From Merluccius polli (taxonomy: Eukaryota > Chordata > Actinopteri > Gadiformes > Merlucciidae): DNA of 64,000 nt. The first letter of the stretch is position 1. Each line of letters begins with the position of its first letter. Both the position numbers and the translations under genes were made by a program. Below are positions 38,201 to 50,280 of the stretch, piece after piece. Below the pieces are notes generated by a model. It did no database searches. It saw only the letters and a list, made by a program, of their open reading frames with translations, and was not told the origin of the DNA. Where the stretch lies: assembly GCA_030340625.1 (NCBI GenBank), contig JAOPHQ010002851.1, forward strand, positions 1 through 64,000, given 5' to 3'.

Positions 38201-39700
38201 AACTGCAGCGCAATCATGTCAGCGGTAAATCACTGAGGTTGGTTCATTTGTTTGTCATATTTGAACTTTTTTTTTTTTCTGATGTTTCGGCTTAGGAAGT
38301 TATCAGGTAAGTTTTCTACTTTATATTTCTATTGTGTGTGTGTGTGCGTGTGCGTGCGCGTGCGCGTGGCGTGACATACTTAACAGTGGTGATGCTTAAC
38401 CCTACCTTACACCTCTCCCAACAGAACCTTTTAGCTCCTAAACCTGGACACACTGGCCTTTTTTTATGTCCCAGGACATAAAACCAATGGGTGACAACGT
38501 GCCAGAGTCCCGTGTGGTTTTGCATTTGGTGACTGGAGCAGTGCTTGTGGTTACATTCAGTCACAGTGACAAATTGCTTCCTTTTTTTCCCCTTCTCTTT
38601 TCCCGCCATTGCTTGCTAACAGCCTCTGTATTAACCTCACCATTAGCACTTACTTAGAGTGTTACACCCATTTTTCCTCTGCCCAAGGTCTCTGCGGACC
38701 TCTTAGGGCTGATTAAAGGACGTTTGGGAAGCATTTAGAGGTGTTAAACCTCATTGGCTTGAGTGAGCCGGTGGGGCCGCGCCGGAGCCGCGCCGGAGCC
38801 CATCTCTCTGATTACTGCCGCCGCCGCCACCGCCGCAGTATTTGCCCGCCCCCGAAGGTGCTCCGGTGTCAGCCCGCGTCCTCGGTGCCAGGAAGCGCCG
38901 GCGGCGGCCACCGGCGGTGGCTTCCGGGGCCGGCGGCGCCGGGGGTTGCGTCAGGGAATGTAAAGGTCCGCCCCGCGCGGCGAGCGGGCGGATCAAGACG
39001 CTCCGCCTGCTCCTAGTACATCATGATGAGTTAATAATAAAGGAGCCCTGACAGGTGTGGGAGGGCTTTCTCCTCATGATCAAAGGCGAGCACTCTGGAG
39101 AGTTCTTTGGTCTCTCCAGGCAAGTATCCATTCTGTGCAGATGCTGAGGAGAGATGGCCTGTTTCAGATGGGGGGGGGGGGCGTACACATACCATCCAGC
39201 CCTGCAGCATACATACACATACACGCATGCACGCACACACATACACACACACAACCACACACATACATACAGGCACACATTCACTCACACACATACACAC
39301 ACCCACGCATACGCACACACACGCATGCAGACGCACACATGCACAGACACTCACTCACTCACTCACTCACACACACACACACAAGGAAAAATGACATTCT
39401 TCTTCCAGCTCTCTTTTAAATATCCGCCAACTGTGTCCAAGTACCGTTGAGCACTACTATTGATCTCCTTAATAAAAAAATGGTTTTGTAGTGGTATCTA
39501 TTTTCTTCATCATCGATCACCACAGCCCAATATAGGACAAAAAAAAAAAACAGCTGACGCCGGCGTCAATCGCTCTTATGATGTTTAATTGACTCCCCCG
39601 AGACTCCCCCCCCCCCCCCCCCCCCCCCAAGGTCTACACCGGGGCACCGTCGGCCTTTGCTTTTCTCACGCCGCCTCACTCACTCCTTGTGTGCTTACAG
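35293..39700. other. adk: adk intron (4.4 kb)
   Basis: This intron has AT-rich unique sequence from 36700 to 38300, an 11-base segment with good splice sites on both sides (38296-38306), a CpG-rich block (38765-39005), a degenerate CA tract (39210-39382) and a poly-C run next to the downstream exon. Confidence 0.8.
38765..39005. promoter_or_regulatory. intronic CpG-rich block in adk
   Basis: This stretch of about 240 bases is very GC-rich with a high density of CpG and GC-box-like sequence, in clear contrast to the AT-rich intron around it. It may be an intragenic CpG island, such as an alternative promoter or enhancer. No TATA box or known exon is visible. Function is inferred from composition only. 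Confidence 0.4.
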
Positions 39701-39815
39701 ACGGAGGACATCGCGGAGATCGCCAGGCAGTGCCAGAACCTGCCCAAGGAGAACCAGAAGCGCCAGCGCGTGGTGGTCTTCACTCAGGGCAAGGAGGACA
39801 CCGTCGCCACTGTCG
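39701..39815 (+). CDS. adk: adenosine kinase exon with KRQR...FTQG segment
   Basis: This 115-bp exon runs from TEDIAEIARQ through KRQRVVVFTQG to EDTVATV plus one base. It corresponds to the ADK segment that follows the N-x-x-E region and includes the beta strand leading to the nucleotide-binding side of the fold. The acceptor is CTTACAG and the donor is GTAGGC. The exon enters in phase 0 and leaves after one base of a Gly codon, which agrees with the next exon. Codon use is GC-rich at third positions compared with the AT-rich introns. A run of more than 20 C residues lies about 70 bp upstream (39606-39628), and a (CCG)n tract begins about 30 bp downstream. Confidence 0.95.
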
Positions 39816-39843
39816 GTAGGCCCCCTCGACCCGTCACTCCCGC

Positions 39844-39846
<3 letters not shown>

Positions 39847-39876
<30 letters not shown>
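39847..39876. repeat. (CCG)10 microsatellite
   Basis: A perfect CCG trinucleotide tract starting 31 bases after the adk donor site. Confidence 0.95.
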
Positions 39877-39877
<1 letters not shown>

Positions 39878-40559
39878 TGTGTTCACGTCGGCGCGATAAT
39901 GCATAACTTAAGGTGCTCACGACTGCAAACCCCCCACCGCCGCCACCCTTTCAAACGCCCCCGTCATCCCCACTTCTAACATCTTTATCCATCTCTCAAA
40001 ACTCCCATATTAAAATTATAGGCCGTTGTCAAAGACATGATAGATTGCATACTGAAGAGAACTGAATAGCATCTGTAATTTCTTTGAAGTTAACCTCTGC
40101 TATTGACGCCAGATGTTTAACAAAGAAAAAAGAACCCCTAACTCTTGCACTACATTTGGTCATTTTGGAGAATAAAAGTAGTGTGGAGGATGTAAGGGAG
40201 CAGGCATTGATTTGTGAAGTACTTCTAACATTGTCTTGGACGGCTTCCAGAACGGTCCTCAGCAATTTTTTTAATGCACCAAGTCATACTTCCTGCCCTT
40301 TCTTCCCTCCGAAATGTTGCCGCCGCGACCTTGAGAAGGAGGTTGCGAGCGCGGCCCCTCAAGCTAATCCAATCTCTGTGTAAAGGGCATTTTAGTTAGT
40401 GGACATTAAGGAGGCAGAGTGTCGCCGCTATCGCGCCGGGCTCGCAGGGGTGAGCTGCATGGCTAAGGAGACGGTGGTTTCTGATTACTGGCTTGAAGCT
40501 CTCGCTATTGTCCGGGAGCCGCGGGTTGTTTCTCCGCATTGCCCTCATTTAGTTGAGAC

Positions 40560-40560
<1 letters not shown>

Positions 40561-40598
<38 letters not shown>
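40561..40598. repeat. (GT)19 microsatellite
   Basis: A perfect GT tract. Confidence 0.95.
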
Positions 40599-40600
<2 letters not shown>

Positions 40601-43600
40601 TGGGGTGGTCTTCACCTTGGATCTTAAAAACCTTCAAGATTTCATTCGTCACCGAGGGAGGGGGGGATACACAATGTGGATGTTGGTTCAAGACTAGCGT
40701 TGCCAAAATAGAGTAAATATTGTGCATCTGTCGCCATAACATGCTAATAAAGCTGTGAAGATTGCTACCATTCCAGCCCCCCCTCCGCCATCCTCCCACA
40801 ATAAAAAACTTGGGGAAGTGTTGCATTTATCCTCAAGTGCCAGACTTTTTATTTTTACTATCAGGCTTTCAAGGAAATCTTTTAAGCTGAATTTGTGAAG
40901 TCTTCCACTTCCACAAAAAACCCAAACTGAAGCCATGGATGCATTGTGTCTCTTAGTGATGGATAATGGCTGGCTGCCTCCCTCATCGCTCCTGCATGAA
41001 GACAGAGCTGCACACCGCCGTGAACTTTATATAAAATACATGATGAATGCGGGCGGGATGAAAGACGATGTGTTTCTGATGTCAGCTACAAAGGCAAACA
41101 TGATAAATGTCATTGAATGCGCTATCATTCGGGGGATGGTGGTGTTACAGTGGTAGGTGCGGTGGAAAATCGGTGTCTGTGAACATTGTTATTCACGCCA
41201 GCCAAATAAATGTCAACGCAAAAAAAGAGAATTAAAGATTTTCATTTCCCAGAGGCGGCGCTCTAATAAACTTGATCTCTCATTTTGTTTGCAATTTGTC
41301 CCCCTGTCAGGATTTGATCATTCGCCAGCCTCAGCATGTCACGTTAAGCCATTTCATAGTGATTAAGGGCGGGAGAATGCTTTCCCCCGTGGTGTAATTC
41401 TCCTTAAAAAGGAGATGTCAATTTGTTATTGTTATCTTTTTTTTCACGCCCTTCGTTTGCCGACTCAACCGCTTTTTCATCACTGCTTCAAATGGGGTAT
41501 TTTATTTTTTTAAAGGAGCTCTGAGCAAAAAATGGGGGGGAAGCGGCTCTTTATCTGGCTGCCACCGACGCAGCTGAACTACACTGGGGGTTTTGCTTAT
41601 ATCCCCATTAAAGCACTAATTAAGATCATTGTGCCCTGAACCTTAACAGCAAGGAGATCTAATAAACGATCATTCAGCTGGGTTTTGGCGGCGCTAATCG
41701 CTGATAAGGACTTGATAAAGCCAGGAGTCGGCTGCTCTGAGGGGCTGAGGGCCTTTCGGTGGGGGGGAGACAAGTGGGGGGTAGACAAACGGGGGGGGGG
41801 GGAGACAAGCGGGGTTGCTTTTCCTCTGGGTGATTTTAATTCTGTTAAGAAGTGGAGCTTTACACAACAATGACCCAAGTTAATCACCTGTTGAAATAAC
41901 AACAATGCAGAATATCAGATAAGGACATTATTTTCCGTTCCAGGCGACGGTTATCGTGTTTAATATTTACTTGTTGGTTACGCTCAATTACTGATATCGC
42001 TCTGCAATTCAAAATGTCGTATTTAACGAAGTCTTGTCCCTTTACGATATACGTGGGAGGGGGGGGGGGTCTTAATAGACTTGTTTCTGTTCCATAGTCC
42101 TTTAAAAAAAGCATGGAGTCAATTAATGGCTTACTCTGACTATGACCTCTCTCTCTTACACTTGGCAAAATATGGTTGGTGTTTTCTTTCAACCCTCAAT
42201 AAAGGATATTGGTTTGTGATGATCTTTTGCCTGCGGTTACAGTAATTACAGGCATACGTTTATTTATTTATTTTTTTCTAACTCAATTGTGAAGAGCGAT
42301 GCTGCTTATGATAAGGAAACCGATTGAATGTCAAATGCCTTCTAACCTGCTTTGTTTGCCAAGAAAGTGGTACTGTTGTTTTTTCCTGTTCGAGGCAGAA
42401 TTTGGCCAAAACACAGGAGGACGTGTCCAAGAGAAGTAAGCTTTGGGCTTTTTTCCCTCCCCATTGGCGAGATCGTATATAAACTCTTCCGCGTACTCTT
42501 AAGACACGCCGATGTGCAAAGCAGGCACATGCAATTCCCCACTGACATGACAGGCCACGATTTATTACTTGTTTAATTGCTGAATTTATCAGCGTCATAA
42601 AATGGTACATTGGTGTGGTTGATTTTTATACTTTACAACCTGCCAACCATTCCCCTTACCTGTTATCTGACAAAACGACATTGGCCCTAATCACGTAAGT
42701 ACAACGTGAGCCATGTAATGATTTCACAGTCAAAACAAGACATTAAGCAGTCATTTATCGAATGCGGTTGCCGTATTTGCATCACATTTCTTATGGGAGA
42801 GATTTTAATGCCATTACAAGGAGCCATGTCTATCATTAAAGAACAATGTTTAATAATGAAGGGCTTCGCTTGGTACTGATATTCAAATAGTCACATGTTG
42901 CTACAAAGTCTCGTGTTTAATTACTGCCATTCAAGGGTTATAATGAGGGAGTTCTGAAGAGGGGAATTAACCAAAGCACACAATTGCATCTTAATCATGG
43001 GAAGTCTATGAATTAGTGTTGTTGTTTTTGAGTTTATTGCAGGTTACAATGTTCACAGGTCTGTACTGTATGCTTTTACTCTTATGGCGTAGCGGTGCTT
43101 TTTATGAATCAATGGTCTTTTGTTGTGGTTTTCACTGCATTTTATTGCGCTGCAAAGAGAAACCACCCAACTACAAGTAATGACGCTGCCCCTGATGTTT
43201 TCAGGCCGGTTACAAGCCAATAACAACAGGGACACAGTGTTTTCCCTCGTACATTCAACTTTTGCCAATGAGCCCTTTGTTCCATACGGCGAGGGGAACT
43301 GGCGGAGAGGAACCTGAGCTAACATGCTGTTTAATTTTCAGTGAAGTCCCTAAAAAGAAAAAAACACGAGCAATGTGAACTTTCTTGACAAGCAATGATG
43401 ACTCAGGGGGAAGGCATTATGGGTAATTGTTCCTCGCGCCCAGAGATGGACTTTGTGCAATGGACACGTTCAGCAGTCACCGTGAACCTAGCCTAAGCGG
43501 CAGCCTTGTAAAGTCCACTGAACAGGAACAGGCCCCCAAATGCTATTTTATCGCCTCCGTCTCCTAAAAATCCACATTGTGTTGTGGTTGCGACGTTACA

Positions 43601-44594
43601 TACGGCGTTTGCGGCGCAGTGTGTATACCACCCACCCTGAACAAACTGCTCATTGTGTTCAGCCGAGTCAATATATATTTTTACCACATAATAATTCACT
43701 AGAAGTGCTTAGGCATAATGGACATCAGATGCTTTGCCACCACACCAGCTGATTTCCTGTGATAATCAGCATATCGCCCTGGCTTCTTTTATTTCAACAC
43801 CGACTGGCGGTTTTGAATCTAATGCCTGTTCACATGGGTGGCTCTGCTGTTAAGGCTATGAGTCTCCTGAGGGCGCAACTTTCATTTATTGATGGCACAG
43901 TTCACATGTTATGATGTGCAGTCGGCGTATTAGCATTGTCTTTGACATGAATTAAGCAAAGAAAGACGCAATTAACTAATTCTAAACAGATCTCAAACTA
44001 TTGAAGTGTGAATCTCTAAAATCAAGACAATCAACCGCTTCCCTGAAAGGAGGAAAGTCTTTAAATAAAATTTTGTTGTCAACATGACCTTTTTGGGAGC
44101 TCGGGCGAACCACATTCAGTCGCTGTCATCATTAGTTGCTATTAATATTGTCACATTCTTCAATTAAACGTGTACTCGCGGACATGTTTGTTCTTTCAAA
44201 GTGCTTATTTTCTCACAGTTTGCGTCTTCACTGTTCTTCAGGTGTCAGGCAATATCGCCAGGCTCCACCATGCGCCAATTAGCGCCATGTAACCGGCTTA
44301 CCAAAACGTTATCAAATTGATAAGGCAGACATAAATCTCTGCAGTGCACAAATGTAGCAGGAAACGTAGCCTGGTTAGCTGGAGGTTGTTTTTTTTCGTA
44401 TGTATTTTTTGAATGCTTGTCTGCTTAAGCTGGTGCCCTGGTTCTCTGCGCAAGAGGTCTGTCAGTCCCCTCCTGCTCCTTTCATCCACCACTCAGCTTT
44501 TTGTCTCCCGCACCTTTTCTGAAGGTTCACGACAGCACCAGAAGACCCGGTGCGTTTGAAGACTGTGTGTGCGTGTGTGTGTGTGTGTGTGGTG

Positions 44595-44620
44595 TTGGTT
44601 GGTTGGTTGGTTGGTTGGTT
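44595..44620. repeat. (GGTT)n tract
   Basis: About six GGTT units directly following a GT tract. Confidence 0.93.
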
Positions 44621-45587
44621 GATTTACATTGCTCTGACATAAGTTGCTGATTTAATGTCATTCTACACCTCAAGACTTTGTCATCTGTTACATTTGTTTG
44701 TTCTCCCTCTCTCTCTCTCAACTAGAAGTGCCTTTTGAAGTGCACTGCACGTGCAACTGATCACTCAGGCAATTTAATCCATTGAAGATGAGGATCAATC
44801 ATTTAAAATCGGATGCACTTTGAAATGTAACAATGTCACTTTTCGGGCATTGTTGCCAGAACCCCCCCCCCCCCCCCCCCGCCCTCCATGCTGTATCACT
44901 TATCTTAAGCTTCAGAGATGTGTAGGCGGTGTAATTAATATGTCTACTGTTATACATCGAATGGGGTATACAAGTGTCACTTTCTGTTGTTGTAACAAAC
45001 ACATGATTTGCTTCAACAGGCCACTGATTATGTACTCTTCAGTTTGTTTGTGTGTGTGTGTTTGTTTTCTGGGCTATTTCTGACACCTAGGTGTTTCATT
45101 TACACATTTTTTTCACGTTGGATTGGAAAGCGTATTGAATTAAATGTTTTTTAAGCTATTGTGGTTCCCCGCGTCACCGTGCTCTCGGGGAGCTCAATCT
45201 TGTTGAAAGGCAACTTTCCAGTATTACTATTTTATTTACCTAATTTATTACAGCTTATTTAGAATGAATTAATAAATGCTTTCAGGTCGAAAATAAAAGT
45301 TTGCCTTCACGTTAATACGGTCAATTACATTTTTTTGTGTTGGGCAGGAAAATGTTGTGTTTGTACAGTCTGCTTTCTGGTAGCAGCAACTAACCTTGTC
45401 TGCGTTTCCTGATTTAATGGAGAAACACATGACCTTTTAACTAAAGGAACGTTTCCTACAAATGACAATGTAACCACACAGAGGGGGAACATGAATAATT
45501 GAATACACTGAGGCAAAGATAGCAATAAGTCGAAAAGTGTGAAAACTTTGGAGTTTAATGGATGGTCTCTTCTGTTCCCTACCATAG

Positions 45588-45674
45588 GTGACAGGGTGAC
45601 CGCGTTTCCTGTTGTGGACATCGACCAGAACGACATTGTGGACACAAATGGTGCCGGCGATGCCTTTGTGGGAG
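45588..45674 (+). CDS. adk: adenosine kinase exon with catalytic GAGD motif
   Basis: This 87-bp exon encodes DRVTAFPVVDIDQNDIVDTNGAGDAFVG. It contains the PfkB-family signature DTNGAGDAFVGG; in this family the Asp of GAGD is the catalytic base and the preceding Gly-Ala-Gly forms the anion hole. The exon begins after an ACCATAG acceptor with two bases that complete a Gly codon, and ends with one base before a GTGAAG donor, so phases match on both sides. The key residues are intact, so nothing suggests a pseudogene. The downstream intron is only 581 bp and carries three short perfect inverted repeats. Confidence 0.97.
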
Positions 45675-45840
45675 GTGAAGTTTGGCCCAAAACGCGCACA
45701 AATTATTCCCTCTGCAATACATTCCCCAATTACCCTCCGATGGAGAGCTTCTACGTGTGACTGTCCATCTGTCATTCACATTAACATGACATTTATTATT
45801 TTTCTTTTCCACTCTCTACCCTCCAATTATTGTACCGCAC

Positions 45841-45862
45841 ACAAGGCGGAGTTACGCCTTGT
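45841..45862. repeat. 8-bp inverted repeat in the last adk intron
   Basis: ACAAGGCG and CGCCTTGT are separated by six bases. It is one of three such stems in this intron. Confidence 0.85.
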
Positions 45863-45970
45863 TTCCTGTTTCGTTACGGATATATTCTACCGAAGAAAAC
45901 TCATTTGTGCGAGTGGATGAAGCTTTCAGAAGGGGATTTTAGTGTATTTCTGATTTTAAGTGTATTTCTA

Positions 45971-45995
45971 CAGTGGCCAGTCTATCTGGCCACTG
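45971..45995. repeat. 10-bp inverted repeat in the last adk intron
   Basis: CAGTGGCCAG and CTGGCCACTG are separated by TCTAT, a perfect stem with a five-base loop. Confidence 0.93.
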
Positions 45996-46138
45996 TGTTG
46001 ATCTGAAACCTTTAAAGACACCTCTTTACGGTTTACGACTGCTGGCTGAGTTTGTGTTCGCCAATTAAACGCTTGCAGATCCCCGCCTCCCGCAACGCGA
46101 TTGGTCGATACAAAAATTACTTTGAGCTCGTCTGCCAT

Positions 46139-46166
46139 CAGACTTTAGATATGAGTCTAAAGTCTG
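46139..46166. repeat. 11-bp inverted repeat 90 bp before the terminal adk exon
   Basis: CAGACTTTAGA and TCTAAAGTCTG are separated by TATGAG, a perfect stem. It is followed by GCGAGACTAGCC, which suggests a mobile-element end. Confidence 0.93.
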
Positions 46167-46255
46167 ATTTGCGAGACTAGCCGACAACCAATCCAAAGTG
46201 TAAATAAGTACAACCGGTATAGTTTACTGTGCTGCGCCCTCTCTGTCCTCTGCAG

Positions 46256-46380
46256 GCTTCCTGTCTCAGCTGGTGGTGGAGAGGCCGCTTGAGGAGTGCA
46301 TCCGGGCGGGGCACTACGCGGCCAATGTCATCATCAAGAGGGTCGGCTGCACCTTCCCAGAGATGCCAAACTTCCATTGA
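46256..46380 (+). CDS. adk: adenosine kinase terminal coding exon
   Basis: This is the last coding exon. It starts after a CTCTGCAG acceptor and ends at the TGA stop (46378-46380). It encodes GFLSQLVVERPLEE, CIRAGHYAANVIIKRVGC and the C-terminus TFPEMPNFH, matching the vertebrate ADK ending (…P-x-FH). The first two bases complete the Gly codon begun in the previous exon. The five exons give 147 C-terminal residues with no frameshift or internal stop. It is oriented the same way as kat6b, whose CDS begins 6.1 kb downstream. Confidence 0.97.
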
Positions 46381-46840
46381 TGTACATGAGCATTGTTTCG
46401 GCGTCTTCTCCTGAGATGAAATGTATATGTGCGGATTTTTTTAATTTATATTCACAGCGATTCCCGTGGGACTAACTGGCGGCGTTGTGGCTTGAATGTG
46501 TAAACCGTAACTTCAGTTTGCAGCTCAAGAGATCCAATGGATGACCGTTTATTAACTTGTTGCCATACCTTTGCTAATTCCAACTCGCATGCCACAGGCG
46601 TCTTCGGACTCGGCTCGAAAGTGGACGGCGCCACTATCTGTTAACAACAGTTAAACAGTTGAGCAAAATGATTCGAAAGAAATGTAGGTTTTCTAATGCA
46701 AATAATATAACCATATCTAATGATAATCATTTGACCTCCTAATCCAACCATGATTAAAATAACTGTTATTTTAAATAAGTTTTGTCTAGTATTTTACTTT
46801 TGAAAAGATTTGCATTAAATAAATATTTCTTTGCATATCC
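46381..46840 (+). other. adk: adk 3' UTR (end inferred)
   Basis: The AT-rich sequence after the adk stop has no coding potential. The first clear AATAAA is at 46818-46823, so the mature 3' end is probably within about 30 bases of it. The exact cleavage point is inferred and a longer UTR is possible. Confidence 0.6.
46818..46823 (+). promoter_or_regulatory. adk polyadenylation signal AATAAA
   Basis: A canonical AATAAA hexamer lies about 440 bases after the adk stop codon in an AT-rich context, followed by T-rich sequence. It is the best-placed poly(A) signal seen, but no transcript data support it here. Confidence 0.55.
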
Positions 46841-49057
46841 TTGTGCCAGAAACTGAATCAATTTTGCTAATACGCAGTATGTTTCTTCCTTATCTGCTAT
46901 TTTCAAATATTAACCACTTCATCCATACTAATGGTTTTCAGTTCTGTCAAAAATAATGGGACAGCTTAACCCAGCTATTACTAGAACACGGTCTCTGTCT
47001 CTCTGTCCTCTGTCCCCCCCCCCCCCCCCCCCCCTTCAGTTCATTGCCATTGTGACTCGCTGGGCGCCCAACCGGACACGGGGCAGCGTCTGGGTCTCTG
47101 TTACAAGGGCAAAAGAAAAAGGGTGGGGGAGGCATTCTTCTCAGGGGATTAGGTGGGGTTTGGGGGGGGGGGGGCTGGGGGTCTTCATGGCAATCATCAG
47201 GAGGGGGGCTGAAAATTAGGGTGATCCTTCGTACCCAGCAGTGCTGTCGCTGGGGGTTGGAGGAAGAAGGAAAAAGATCTGAGGGGGAGAGAGAGGGGCC
47301 CGTCCCACCGAGTGTGGGGCAACACGACGCAAGTGCCGTCCAAAAAAAAGTTTACCACTCTTGTCTTACTCCTAACTGGCGTGTGTATTACTAGACTTGT
47401 TATATTTCCCATAGGTTTTTATTATTAAGAGCACGCTTTCAATTTTAGGATAGATCATTTTTCTTTCCCCCTAGTACGAGAACTACCTTTTTTTTTGTTT
47501 CGTAATGGGGCCATTCATTATGCATATATGCTAATCAGGGGCATCTGGGTGAAAACATTCTCTAGCCAAAATGTTATTAACAACTTTGGGAAACTTTTGT
47601 TCATCACCATTTTTAAGGTTTCACACAGATGCGCTTTGAAAAGGACCACATTTCTGATTGGGCGAGATCACACTCCATGGCAGCTGGTTCATTTGATTCT
47701 CAAGATGACAGATGGCAAAACACAAACACAAAAAGAGGCAGCCATGATTAAGTAATGAGTATGCTTGCCACAATAAGGAAAACGCGAAGCATATTCCTCA
47801 AGTAAACTTTGTTTTTTTTCTAGATGATTATAAGTGAGAAGAAAACAATAAGCCGTGTTTTAAATTGTATTTACACCGTTAAAATTATAACCTTTTTATG
47901 AACGAGATATCTTTTTACAATATTTGTTCCATCATTGGATTGCATGATATTGTCAGTTTGAAAGCACCAGCGCCATTTACAGCCCACAACTCTGCATGTG
48001 AATAGCCTACAACTCCTCTTATATTTGCCTTTCACCTCGTGTCCTCAAGCCAACATGCAGCTTTTCTTTATTCCTTCAAAGGCCGGCAAAAAAAAAAAAA
48101 GCGAAGTGACTGTGGGGACCTGGCCGGTGTTGTGTCCCGCAGATGGGCAGCAGTGTTTGGGGACACCAGTGTGTCAGTTGGCAGGGAGCGGGGAGGGGGA
48201 TGGGCAGATTGCGATGGCACATGCTCCAGTTCAAGTTAGCCCTGGACCCATGCGGCAGTGAAGGACCTGCTGGGGCCCCGGGTGGCATTTGCTGTATTCA
48301 GAGACGCGGGCGGATTTGTTCAGGGACTCAATAACCAAAATGGATTCTCACAAATCAGATTTCTTTTCTTTTTTCTTTTCTTTTCTTTTCTGAATTTGCA
48401 TTTCCTGTCACTTAGGGTGTCCATTAATGCCACACATGGGGTACAACCACAGCCTGGGATGCAAGGCACTGGGCGTGTGGGAGAGGGCAATGGGTAGAGA
48501 GAGTGTGGGTTTCCAAGCAGGGGGAAACCTTTTTTTATGTTGAAATTGAGCAAATTGAAGACACAAGGTCATTAAGATAATGTGGGGGGTGGGGTGGGGT
48601 GGGGTGGGGGTGCAGAATTACTTAAAGCTGGGATTTGAGCATGTTGTAAACATGCATGCAACAATGCATTTTGTTTGTGTGTAGTCATCCAACTGAAATA
48701 TACTTGAAAACAAACATTTTTTGTGTTTTGAAAGATCAGATGTTTGGGCTACATGATTCATTTGAAGTTGACAAATGTGTTACAATCATATGGAAACAGC
48801 TGTCCCACATTACTGGCGTGGGACATGAGTTGAGTGAAACGTACTTTCACTCGCAAATGCACCGTGACACCGTAAACAAAAGGAGAAATAAAATATATTT
48901 AGTGAACACTGTTTACAAGCAATTTTGGCTGTGGTCCATGAATGCGTTTATTATGATGGAGGTATAACTAGCCTATAGGTTATATGTACTATATTACATG
49001 GGAGTAGGCCTATAGTTGCAATAGCTATGCGTTCATTTGTAAATAAATTCATTTTTT

Positions 49058-49135
49058 ATAATAATAATAATAATAATAATGATAATAATAATGATATATA
49101 TATATATATATATATATTTTAAAAATAAATAAATA
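49058..49135. repeat. (AAT)n / (AT)n compound repeat
   Basis: AAT units run into a pure AT tract and then AATA units. Confidence 0.93.
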
Positions 49136-50252
49136 ATAATAAACACACTACCTCTCTTGACACCTAACAACACTTAACTGCACATAAGTTATTTCCCACG
49201 CATATCATGCCATTTTTACATCACAGTAGCTATGATGGGGGGGGGGGGGGGGGGGGGGGGTGTTAAAAAGAAAAAAAAATCATTAAAACTGGCACATGGA
49301 AAGACCACGACACATCACAAGAGTCAACTAAGTATTTATTTTTATTATTTTTTTTGCGCTGTGCCCATTCCCACCACCACCCCCAGCTCATCAATAGAGA
49401 TGTTGATATATAAATATATATTTATGTATATATATATATATATATTTATTTTTTTTTAAAGAAAAAAAAAAGAAAAGTGAAATTGACAGTATCATTGTAG
49501 CAGCGCACTAAAGGGGCGACGGTCCGCTCCACTCCAGTGAAGTGGGGATGTCTACAGTGAGGAGGAAGAAGAAGAAGAAGAAGAAGAGGAGGGAGGAGGG
49601 GGGAGGGTACCACTTTGTCACAGGCTGCTATGTAGATTAACCTTTCAATTAGTTGTTATCAGGTCCTCGCTGTCTCGGCGCGGGGCTTTTTTTTTTGTTG
49701 TACTGCGCGATTACACATCAAGTGCAGCGGAATCGGATGGATATATTATTATTATTGTGGCGGCGGTGTGTGTGTGTGTGTTGGTGTGTCTGAGTGCGTG
49801 TGTGTGTGTGTGTGTGTTTACCCATCGACGTTTCAATCATCATAATGAAGAGGAGTAGCGGAGGGGAAACTTAAAGAGGTAACTACGAGCAAATATTTCT
49901 CTCTCTCTCTCTGTGTCTCTATGTCTCTCTCCCTGTGTGTGTGTGTGTGTGTGTCTCTCTCCACACTAGTTATATGATCATCCTTGCATAAAAAACTTGC
50001 GTAATTTGTTGTTGCGTGTTCGCCCGCAGCGGCGGCGGCGGCGTTATCTAGCGGGACCCGGTCTGAGGCGAGACCCGGGTCGTGGTCTCGCTGCTGCTGC
50101 TGTATTATTTTTACATTATGTGTGTGGTGTGGGAGAGAAAAAAGGGGGGAGAAGAAAAACCGGAGCGAGAAAAACCGGCGATACATAATTGAGGTGCAGC
50201 GATGGAGGATATCTACTTGAAATACTTGTGCAACTTGCAAGCACGTATTTCT

Positions 50253-50280
50253 CCCCCCCCCCCCCCCCCCCCCCCCCCCC
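50253..50280. repeat. poly-C run (~28)
   Basis: An uninterrupted C run upstream of the candidate kat6b promoter. Confidence 0.9.

Larger units (their letters stand above)
39816..45587. other. adk: adk intron (5.8 kb)
   Basis: This intron starts with a (CCG)n tract. It contains (GT)n at 40561-40598, poly-G at 41791-41801 and 42059-42069, a (GGTT)n tract at 44595-44620 and poly-C at 44863-44880. Unique AT-rich stretches (about 41940-42030 and 42740-43020) carry octamer and TAAT motifs. No exon was found. Confidence 0.8.
45675..46255. other. adk: last adk intron (581 bp)
   Basis: This short intron is bounded by GTGAAG and CTGCAG. It contains three perfect inverted repeats (45841-45862, 45971-45995, 46139-46166) and, in its last 200 bases, sequence like the ends of fish non-autonomous DNA elements (GCGAGACTAGCC). 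Confidence 0.85.

Noticed and set aside
48656..48967. 103-codon open frame in the intergenic interval
   Set aside because: It lies in AT-rich sequence, lacks a recognisable family or promoter, and has no partner exons. Most likely chance.
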